A DNA stretch of 9,275 nt from Chloroflexota bacterium (GTDB lineage: Bacteria > Chloroflexota > Chloroflexia > Thermomicrobiales > UBA6265): the NCBI GenBank assembly GCA_023423795.1, contig JAFAEX010000179.1:1-9275 (forward strand). Direction: 5' to 3'. Below are positions 1 to 4,905 of this stretch, piece by piece (position 1 is the first letter of the stretch; each line of letters starts with the position of its first letter). The position numbers and the translations under genes are program-made. Under the pieces are notes generated by a model. The model saw nothing but the letters and a program-made list of their open reading frames with translations, ran no database searches and was not told the DNA's origin.

Positions 1-2
1 GT

Positions 3-758
3 GCCGAGCCGAGAGGCGGCAGTCAAGAGGCGGTAGGCGGCAAGCCCACCCACTCGGCACTCGGCACTCGGCACTCGGCACTCCCCGTCGCCACGCACGT
101 CCACCCCAACCGCGAGGGAAACGTGGCGAAGAGCATCGCCGACCACGCGGCGGAACTGGGGACGGACATGATCGTGCTGTGCGCGCACGGCGCCGGCGGC
201 GCCCGCGGCTGGCTGGCCGGGGTGATGGCCCAGCAGGTGATCCGCCGTTCCGCGCCGCCCGTCCTGCTGGTCCGGCCGTTGCCGGACGGCGGCGCACCCC
301 CGTTCGCGCCCGGCGCCGTCCTCGTCGCGCTGGACGGCACCGCGACATCGGCCGCCGCGCTGCCCCCGGCGCTGGCTCTCGCGCGGGCGATGGCGGTCCC
401 GCTGGAACTGGCCGCCGTCGCCCCGACCTCGGCAACCATCGACCCCGGGCGCGCGCCGGCCGCCATCGTCAAGCCGGCCGCGACCGCCGCCGCGCTGGAC
501 CTGGAAGCCGAAGCGCTGGCGGCCCACCTCGACCGGCTGGCATCCGCAGCCCGCGCAGAGGGGATCGACACCCGTGCCCGCGTGCTGCGCGGCGACCCGG
601 CCCCGGAAATCGCCGCCCACGCGGCCCGGTTGGGTTCGGCGGTGCTGGTGCTCGCCACCCACGGGCGCGGCGGGCTGGACGCCGTCTGGTCCGGCAGCGT
701 CGGCTCCCGGGTCGTCGCCCGCGTCGCCGGCCCGCTGCTGCTGGTGCATCCGGCCTGA
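3..758 (+). CDS. Universal stress protein, tandem UspA domains, 5'-partial
   Basis: UspA-family (PF00582) cytoplasmic nucleotide-binding stress protein with two domains. Numbering is from the GTG at 123. The C-terminal domain (about residues 64-211) is complete: it opens with strand VLVALDG (66-72) and ends with the ATP-binding signature G-2x-G-9x-G-S (G181, G184, G194, S195) and strand LLLVHP. The preceding domain is only its C-terminal half: VLCAHGAGG (18-26), then Ala where the signature wants Gly-Ser/Thr, then VLLVRP. GTG 123 is the first start codon, but it is probably internal. The same frame is open back to base 3, and residues encoded at about 90-120 (VATHVHPNREGN) look like the normal Usp strand before the helix, so the gene should begin left of the window. 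Bases 13-83, in the same frame, are heptanucleotide repeats unlike any Usp sequence. The gene is therefore either intact with an in-frame insertion or a disrupted copy. Family call is firm; the 5' structure is not. Confidence 0.82.
   Translation, partial: AEPRGGSQEAVGGKPTHSALGTRHSALPVATHVHPNREGNVAKSIADHAAELGTDMIVLCAHGAGGARGWLAGVMAQQVIRRSAPPVLLVRPLPDGGAPPFAPGAVLVALDGTATSAAALPPALALARAMAVPLELAAVAPTSATIDPGRAPAAIVKPAATAAALDLEAEALAAHLDRLASAARAEGIDTRARVLRGDPAPEIAAHAARLGSAVLVLATHGRGGLDAVWSGSVGSRVVARVAGPLLLVHPA
13..83. repeat. Heptanucleotide tandem repeats (GAGGCGG/TAGGCGG and CACTCGG)
   Basis: Two heptamer blocks are seen directly. The first reads GAGGCGG, CAGTCAA, GAGGCGG, TAGGCGG in a 7-nt phase (13-40). 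The second is four perfect copies of CACTCGG (51-78) plus CACTC (79-83). GTGCCGAG at 1-8 is the reverse complement of CTCGGCAC in the second block, so the segment can fold back. The block lies in the open frame of the stress-protein gene, where the 7-nt unit gives a 7-residue period. Confidence 0.85.
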
Positions 759-938
759 CGAGCGAAGAGGCGTTGGGCGTGATGCGGGAATCCGGCTGTC
801 AGCGGCCTGTCGCACCACCCTCGATCGGCGTGGGCGACGACCTGCCCCGGCCATCGCCCCATGCATCGGCCGTCCGAGCGCGCACCCGATACCCAACAAT
901 TGTTTCGGGATTTGTTCGGCGTTGGCTCGGCATTTATT

Positions 939-960
939 CGGTCGCGGAACCCCGCGACCG
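939..960 (+). terminator. Hairpin, candidate terminator of the stress-protein gene
   Basis: A perfect 9-bp stem, CGGTCGCGG (939-947) and CCGCGACCG (952-960), with an AACC loop. It lies about 180 nt past the stress-protein stop in the convergent gap. No T-run follows on either strand, so it is not a classical intrinsic terminator; the termination role is inferred from position. Confidence 0.35.
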
Positions 961-1015
961 TACGCGGCATATTGGCCAAATCGAGTTTATTCGCGCCCCC
1001 CTCCCGCCCTCAGTG

Positions 1016-1032
1016 CCGGCACGCCGTGCCGG
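1016..1032 (-). terminator. Hairpin, candidate terminator of the endonuclease V gene
   Basis: A perfect 7-bp stem, CCGGCAC (1016-1022) and GTGCCGG (1026-1032), with a 3-nt loop, about 70 nt beyond the endonuclease V stop in its reading direction. It lacks a T-run. The role is inferred from position. Confidence 0.3.
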
Positions 1033-1101
1033 ACGTATCCAATCCGGAACGGAGGTAGGACACGGCCCGCCCGCATTCCTTCGTGCCGATACCGGAACTC
1101 T

Positions 1102-1791
1102 TCACGCCTCTCGCCGCCGTGCCGTCACCGCCTCGTGCGCGAGCCGCGTCGGAACCGGCATGAACCCGCCGTCGCGGCAGCAGGCGAGGGCGAGGGCGAC
1201 CGCCGTTTCCACCGACACGCGGTGGCCGGGGGAAACGAACAGCGGCGCGTGGCGCGGGCGGGTTCGGACCGCCGCGCCGATCGCCTCGTCGCGGTCGAGC
1301 AGCGGCGTGTGGGCGCCGAAGACGCGCTCCGGTTCCTCGAACGCGCCGACCAGGCGGCTCTTGGCGCAGCCGATCGACGGGCGGTCCAGCACCAGCCCGA
1401 GGTGGGAGGCCAGCCCGAAGCGGCGCGGGTGGGCGTACCCTTGCCCGTCGAACAGCAGCAGGTCGGGTTCGCTGCGGACCCCGGCGCAGGCGGCGATCAC
1501 CGCCGGCGCTTCCCGGAACGAGAGCAGCCCGGGCACGTAGGGAAACGCGATCGGCACGCTGGCGACCGCCGTCTCGACGACCTCCAGGTCCGGAAACGTC
1601 AACACGACCACGGCGGCGTGGGCCAGCGTGTCGCGGCCCCGCCCGGCGTAACTGTTGTCGATGCCGGCGACCAGCCGGATCGCGCCGAGCGAAGCGTCGT
1701 CCTCCAGCACGATCCGCCCGGCCAGGTCGGACTGGATCGCCCGCGCTTCGGCGGTGGTGACGTCCCAACGGTGCAGGTCGCGGGCGCGCAT
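1102..1791 (-). CDS. nfi: Endonuclease V (deoxyinosine 3'-endonuclease)
   Basis: 229-aa endonuclease V (PF04493; E. coli Nfi is 223 aa). The family cleaves DNA at the second phosphodiester bond 3' of deoxyinosine, starting repair of deaminated adenine. The family motifs are all present in order: VAGIDNSY (metal-binding D45), PYVPGLLSFRE (Y85, the base-separating wedge, and catalytic E94), LLLFDGQGYAHPRRFG (metal-binding D115), IGCAKSRLVG (K144) and PTRLAHE (H219). No key residue is missing. The start is ATG at 1791 (minus strand), because a GGGGAGGGG ribosome binding site sits just upstream and the protein then has normal family length; an in-frame ATG at 1896 would add 35 residues of low-complexity, Arg/Gly-rich sequence. 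It appears to stand alone: the upstream neighbour is divergent and the downstream neighbour convergent. Function is confident from motifs. Confidence 0.95.
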   Translation of the reverse strand: MRARDLHRWDVTTAEARAIQSDLAGRIVLEDDASLGAIRLVAGIDNSYAGRGRDTLAHAAVVVLTFPDLEVVETAVASVPIAFPYVPGLLSFREAPAVIAACAGVRSEPDLLLFDGQGYAHPRRFGLASHLGLVLDRPSIGCAKSRLVGAFEEPERVFGAHTPLLDRDEAIGAAVRTRPRHAPLFVSPGHRVSVETAVALALACCRDGGFMPVPTRLAHEAVTARRREA

Positions 1792-2125
1792 AACCCCTCC
1801 CCGGTGCTGCTTGAACCGAACCTTGCCCGGCCGCGGCGCGACGACGGCGCCATGACGATCCCGCCAGCCTGCGACGGGGCCGCTGCCGCCGCGCATGTCC
1901 GCAGCAAGGTCCTCGCACGTCCGCGGCCGCGACCCGAGCGAGGATCTCCCGCCGGAGCGTGTCCCGCTGCATCCGCGCGATACGGCGATGCGCCAAACGA
2001 CGAGTGTCGGTGGTCACGACAAGATAGGGCAACCATGGCTTGTGGTCGTTTGCGTTCTGCGTCTCCATTGGTAGGATGAGCCATCTCGAGAACCAAATCG
2101 CCGCGTGCTGATGGGAGGACACCCG
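1792..2125. other. Divergent intergenic region
   Basis: 334 nt between the endonuclease V start (-) and the Cys-rich gene start (+). It holds the endonuclease V ribosome binding site (about 1793-1801, minus strand), a promoter candidate for the Cys-rich gene (2050-2078, plus) and a GGAGG-type ribosome binding site at about 2113-2118 (plus). On the minus strand a frame opening at ATG 2068 gives about 50 residues of protein-like composition, but it has no ribosome binding site or stop (see findings). No clear promoter for endonuclease V was found. Confidence 0.5.
2050..2078 (+). promoter_or_regulatory. Candidate promoter of the Cys-rich protein gene
   Basis: Extended -10 TGG-TAGGAT (2069-2077) with a possible -35 TTGCGT (2050-2055) at 16-nt spacing. 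It lies 48 nt upstream of ATG 2126, leaving room for a leader with the GGGAGG ribosome binding site at about 2113-2118. The same ten bases, TGGTAGGATG, occur 42 nt before the peptidase gene at 4906, which strengthens the call. Predicted by eye from the sigma-70-type consensus. Confidence 0.45.
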
Positions 2126-2632
2126 ATGGATGGCCGCCGCTTCGATTCGCTTGCCCGCGCCCTTGCCGGCGCGGCCAGTCGCCGGGCGGCCGTCGCGGGG
2201 ATCTTCGCCGCGCTGCTGCCGCTGGCGGGCCGCGCCAACCCCGCACGCACCGGCAAGAACGGGCGCGGACCGGCCGACGAAGCGTGCCTCGCCAACGGCC
2301 GGCGCTGCGGCAAGGGGTCCGGCAAGCGCGGCAAGCCGTGCCGGAAATGTTGCAGCCGATACAGCACCGTGCAGCGCAACGGCCGCCGGCGCTGCGCCTG
2401 CAAGCCGGAAGGGATAGTGGCCGGCAACGCCTCCCAGTGCTGCAGCGGGCAGCGGATGGCGAATGGCATGTGCGGCGCCTGCGCGGCCGGCTTCGGGGAT
2501 TGCCCGGCGGGATGCGTCGATCTCCGGACGGACGTCCGCAACTGCGGAGCCTGCGGTGTCTCCTGCGCCGCCGGGGAGATCTGCCTGAACGGCGCCTGCA
2601 CCGGCTGCGGCGGCGCCGGCCAGCGCTGCTGA
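2126..2632 (+). CDS. Exported Cys-rich protein with NCGxCG repeat, ends at TGA 2630
   Basis: 168 aa with 20 cysteines; function unknown. The start ATG 2126 has a GGGAGG site about 7 nt upstream. Residues 1-40 are a leader: MDGRRFDSLARALAG, then a twin-arginine-like SRRAAVAG (R19, R20) and a hydrophobic stretch ending near residue 36, consistent with Tat or Sec export. A Lys/Arg/Gly-rich Cys section follows (about 40-95). Next comes CPAGCVDLRTDVRNCGACG, followed by spaced Cys pairs, a disulfide-rich repeat type known from secreted proteins of Myxococcota and, in my recollection, Thermomicrobiales. The protein probably acts outside the membrane. The TGA stop follows QRC, where relatives of this design usually have QRCC, and the same frame stays open and Cys-rich to 2911. 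The gene may therefore be truncated by a nonsense change, recoded, or affected by a base-call error. It is likely transcribed alone from the promoter candidate at 2050-2078. Confidence 0.75.
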   Translation: MDGRRFDSLARALAGAASRRAAVAGIFAALLPLAGRANPARTGKNGRGPADEACLANGRRCGKGSGKRGKPCRKCCSRYSTVQRNGRRRCACKPEGIVAGNASQCCSGQRMANGMCGACAAGFGDCPAGCVDLRTDVRNCGACGVSCAAGEICLNGACTGCGGAGQRC

Positions 2633-2911
2633 CCTGGCGCGGCCTGCGAGCGCAGCCGCACCTGCCAGAGCGGGACGTGCTGGCTGCCCACCAGCACCTG
2701 TGATCCCAACCAGCCGCCCTGCGATCAAGCGGTCACCGTGTGCGGCGACGGCAGCGACCGGTGCGCCACCTCGACGGCCGGGGAGACGTTCTGTCGCGGC
2801 CTCATGGTTTGCCAGAGCGCTCAGTGCACCCAGGATGAGGATTGCACCCAAGAGTCCGGCCTGATCTGCGTCACCGGCTGCAACGGCAACTGCTGCGCCC
2901 GTGTGAACTGA
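2633..2911 (+). pseudogene. In-frame Cys-rich continuation after the TGA (92 codons)
   Basis: The reading frame of the Cys-rich gene continues without another stop from 2633 to a TGA at 2909-2911. The 92 codons encode 15 cysteines at regular spacing (for example CERSRTCQSGTC near the start and CVTGCNGNCC near the end). Codons are mostly G/C-ending, like the genes around it. It has no plausible start of its own: no ATG with a ribosome binding site occurs near its beginning. It is most simply the lost 3' part of the upstream gene, giving an ancestral product of about 261 residues. An alternative is translation through TGA 2630-2632. Confidence 0.65.
2634..2668 (+). other. Stem-loop immediately after the in-frame TGA
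   Basis: CTGGC (2634-2638) pairs with GCCAG (2664-2668), GCGGC (2639-2643) with GCCGC (2655-2659), and TGC (2645-2647) with GCA (2652-2654), with a GAGC apical loop and an ACCT bulge. The loop begins 16 nt after the TGA, and its first base is G. Position and size are compatible with a bacterial SECIS-like element, but GC-rich Cys codon runs produce such stems by chance, and no selenocysteine machinery is visible in the window. Confidence 0.25.
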
Positions 2912-3328
2912 GATCAGAATCCGCCACCGCGCCGGCAACACACCCCGTCGTCATTCCGAACCCCTCGAAGGATCTCGTTCCCCAGTCAGGCGTCGAGCGG
3001 CGACCGGATTCCTCGACGATCCCGGGATGACGACGGGACCGACTCCGCAACACGCTCCAGACGATTCGGCGAGCGATCGTTCCGGCGCGGGAACCGTTGC
3101 CGCCAGGCGGGCAGGGTTCGCCGAACCGCGCCGCGGGTATCATGCAGGCCGCTCGGGTTGGCCGGCGCTGGCGTCGTCGCCATGCGCCCGCGCCGGGGCG
3201 AAACGCTTCGGGCGCGTGCGTTACGCCCACGGGTCGCGACGGAGCGAGCCAATGACGCCGGCGATGCCACCCCTGCCGATCGCGGCTGACCGCACGGACC
3301 GCCGCCCGCGCGGAGGAGATTGCCCCGC
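2912..3328. other. Intergenic region with inverted-repeat element
   Basis: 417 nt without a supported gene. It contains the 94-nt inverted-repeat element (2944-3037), a lone -10-like TATCAT (3138-3143) with no good -35, and a GGAGGAG ribosome binding site (about 3311-3317) for the gene at 3329. Open frames on both strands here have no family features. Confidence 0.5.
2944..3037. repeat. 94-nt palindromic intergenic element (terminal inverted repeats)
   Basis: Left arm CCCGTCGTCATTCC (2944-2957) and right arm GGGATGACGACGGG (3024-3037) are reverse complements over 14 positions with one T-G wobble. The interior has the TCGAAGGATCTCG and GATTCCTCGACGA look of dispersed GTCATTCC...GGAATGAC intergenic elements found in many bacterial genomes. 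A part-similar string, GGGATGACGGGG, recurs at 4637-4648. It starts 33 nt after the Cys-rich frame ends, so it may also help end transcription. Confidence 0.55.
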
Positions 3329-4471
3329 ATGAAGGTCTCCGCGCGGGCGCTCAACCGCGCCACGCTCGACCGCCAGATGCTGCTCCGGCGCGAACCGCTC
3401 GGCATTCCCGACGCCGTTCGCCGCGTGGTCGCGTTGCAGGCGCAGCACCCGGCCTCGCCCTACCTCGCGCTCTGGAACCGGATCGACGGGTTCGAACCGG
3501 CCGACCTCGACGCCGCGTTCGCCGAGCGTCGGGTGGTCAAGGCAAGCCTGATGCGGATCACCCTGCACGCGGTCCACGCCGGCGATTACCGAACCTTCCG
3601 CGAGGCGATGGAGCCGACGCTCCAGGCGGCGGGGCTCGACCAGCGGTTCCGCGAAACGGCGCCCACCCCGGCGGACGCCGAGGCGCTCCTGCTGGAGGTG
3701 CTCGATCACCATCGCGAAGCGCGCACCTCGGCGGGATTCGATGACTGGCTCGACCGGCGATTCGGTGCGCCCGTCGATCCGGCCGTGAAACGGTCGTTCC
3801 GGGGGTATTCGCCGCTGCTGCACGCCCCGACCGGCCCGCCGTGGTCGTTCGGATTCCGCCCCTCGTTCGTCGCTGCGCCGGAGGCGCCGGCGCTGGCAAA
3901 CCCCGAGGCGGCCGCGGCGGGGCTGCAAACGCTGGTGCTGCGTTACCTGCACGGGTTCGGGCCGGCGACGATCGCGGACGTGGCGAAGTTCGCGCTCGTG
4001 CCGCGGGCGCGGGTGAAGAAAGCGCTGGCGGCCCTCGCCGGCGACCTCGCCACGCTCGAAGGTCCGAACGGCGAAACGCTGTACGACCGCCCCGGCGCGC
4101 CCCTGCCGGACGACGAGACCCCCGCGCCGCCCCGGCTGATGGCGATGTGGGACAGCGTCCTGCTCTCCTACGACGACCGGAGCCGCATCATCCCGCCGGA
4201 CTACCGGCGAATCGTGATTCGCACCAACGGCGACGTGCTGCCCACGCTGCTGGTCGATGGCTACGTCGCCGGCGTCTGGCGCGCCGTCGAGGGCGGCATC
4301 GAGGCGACCGCCTTCCACCCCCTTTCGTCCGACGCCTGGGAAGGACTCGCCGCCGAGGCGCGGGCACTGCTCGCGCTGCTCGCCAGCCGCGACCCGGACG
4401 TCTACGGCCGCTACGGCCACTGGTGGAACAAACTACCCGGCGGCGAGGTGCGGCTGCTCCCCGGCGGGTGA
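3329..4471 (+). CDS. Winged-helix DNA glycosylase, AlkZ/HTH_42 family
   Basis: 380-aa protein of the HTH_42 family (PF06224), whose studied members AlkZ and YcaQ/AlkX are DNA glycosylases built from tandem winged-helix motifs. They remove alkylated bases and unhook interstrand crosslinks. Supporting motifs: VALQAQHPASPYLALWNRI (35-52), containing catalytic-type Q-x-Q (Q37, Q39) as in AlkZ rather than Q-x-D as in YcaQ; RITLHAV (76-82); YLHGFGPATIADVAKF (206-221), a winged-helix segment; RLMAMWDSVLLSYDDRSRI (269-287); and VDGYVAGVW (309-317). Length fits the family. ATG 3329 is chosen because GGAGGAG lies about 10 nt upstream; TTG at 3320 would be too close to it. No signal peptide, so cytoplasmic. 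It stands alone: both flanking gaps exceed 400 nt. The repair role is by homology; the substrate is unknown. Confidence 0.88.
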   Translation: MKVSARALNRATLDRQMLLRREPLGIPDAVRRVVALQAQHPASPYLALWNRIDGFEPADLDAAFAERRVVKASLMRITLHAVHAGDYRTFREAMEPTLQAAGLDQRFRETAPTPADAEALLLEVLDHHREARTSAGFDDWLDRRFGAPVDPAVKRSFRGYSPLLHAPTGPPWSFGFRPSFVAAPEAPALANPEAAAAGLQTLVLRYLHGFGPATIADVAKFALVPRARVKKALAALAGDLATLEGPNGETLYDRPGAPLPDDETPAPPRLMAMWDSVLLSYDDRSRIIPPDYRRIVIRTNGDVLPTLLVDGYVAGVWRAVEGGIEATAFHPLSSDAWEGLAAEARALLALLASRDPDVYGRYGHWWNKLPGGEVRLLPGG

Positions 4472-4680
4472 CGCGAGCGCCGCGTCGCGGGCAGGGATAG
4501 GCGGACGCGCGGTCGGAGCGATGCGGCACCGCGGCGGTTGCCGGCATGACCGGAGCACAGGCGCGGCCGTCGGCGCAGGCGATGCCCGTTTCGGGCCCAT
4601 CCTGAGCCCGCGTTTCACACCCTTCCTCACGACGCCGGGGATGACGGGGAGGCCACCCCGCAGGAGTGCTGGAGCAGGCA

Positions 4681-4714
4681 CCGAGCACGGGCGACCTGGT
4701 CGCCACGTGCTCCG
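4681..4714. repeat. Imperfect inverted repeat with perfect core GGCGACC-T-GGTCGCC
   Basis: The 15-nt core at 4690-4704 is a perfect dyad of 7+1+7. It is extended outward by CCGAGCACG on the left and CGTGCTCCGG on the right, interrupted by single extra bases at 4705 and about 4713. About 16 base pairs are possible in total. It could be a protein-binding operator or an RNA hairpin; it lies about 150 nt before the promoter candidate of the peptidase gene. Confidence 0.55.
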
Positions 4715-4719
4715 GGGTT

Positions 4720-4746
4720 CGGAACGCATCGCCCTGGTGCGTTCCG
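4720..4746. repeat. Perfect 9-bp hairpin CGGAACGCA/TGCGTTCCG
   Basis: Left arm 4720-4728 and right arm 4738-4746 pair perfectly. A T-G wobble and a C-G pair inside extend the stem to 11 bp with a 5-nt loop. It starts 5 nt after the preceding inverted repeat, so the two form a tandem pair. No T-run follows, so an intrinsic terminator is not indicated. Confidence 0.55.
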
Positions 4747-4854
4747 CTCGCGGCGCCGCCCCGGGCGCGGGACCCGTGGCGTGCGCAACGGGCGAGCGGC
4801 GACACGAGATAGAGTCCCCTGTCGATCCGCCTGACATCGCCATGTGATGCGTGC

Positions 4855-4864
4855 TGGTAGGATG
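4855..4864 (+). promoter_or_regulatory. Candidate extended -10 promoter of the M23 peptidase gene
   Basis: TGG-TAGGAT-G, identical over ten bases to the element before the Cys-rich gene (2069-2078) and at a similar distance from its start codon. CTGACA at 4831-4836 resembles a -35 box, but the 21-nt spacing is too long, so the call rests on the extended -10 and on the duplicate. Confidence 0.4.
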
Positions 4865-4905
4865 CGTCCAACAACGCGCAGCGATCCGCGTGGGAAGGGC
4901 AGGCC

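Larger units (their letters stand above)
759..1101. other. Convergent intergenic region with two hairpins
   Basis: This 343-nt gap lies between the ends of the stress-protein gene (+) and the endonuclease V gene (-). I see no convincing gene in it. A 65-codon open frame at 861-1058 (+) has no ribosome binding site or recognisable family. The stretch at about 890-995 is AT-richer than its surroundings, repeats TTTATTCG (933-940 and 986-993), and contains the palindrome TTGGCCAA (972-979). The two hairpins are listed separately as possible terminators. Confidence 0.55.
4472..4905. other. Intergenic region rich in hairpins, upstream of the peptidase gene
   Basis: 434 nt without a supported gene. 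Contents in order: a small stem overlapping the glycosylase stop (GACGCG and CGCGTC, about 4470-4486); a GCCCG-TTT-CGGGC stem at about 4587-4599; GGGATGACGGGG (4637-4648), resembling the right arm of the element at 2944-3037; two strong adjacent hairpins (4681-4746); a promoter candidate (4855-4864); and a GGGAAGGG ribosome binding site (4892-4899) for the ATG at 4906. Long minus-strand open frames across it show only low-complexity Arg/Pro/Gly translation. Confidence 0.5.

Noticed and set aside
123..125. GTG 123 as the true start of the stress protein, with GAGGG just upstream
   Set aside because: A start here would cut a Usp domain in half, and the frame upstream still encodes Usp-like residues, so it is more likely an internal codon.
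861..1058. 65-codon plus-strand frame in the convergent gap
   Set aside because: No ribosome binding site, no recognisable family, and it spans two hairpins.
1010..2941. 643-codon minus-strand open frame
   Set aside because: It overlaps endonuclease V in a different frame and is antisense to the Cys-rich gene. Only the segment around 1900-2068 looks at all protein-like, and that is reported separately.
3320..3328. TTG 3320 as start of the AlkZ-like glycosylase
   Set aside because: It is almost on top of the GGAGGAG site; ATG 3329 has workable spacing and is a stronger start codon.
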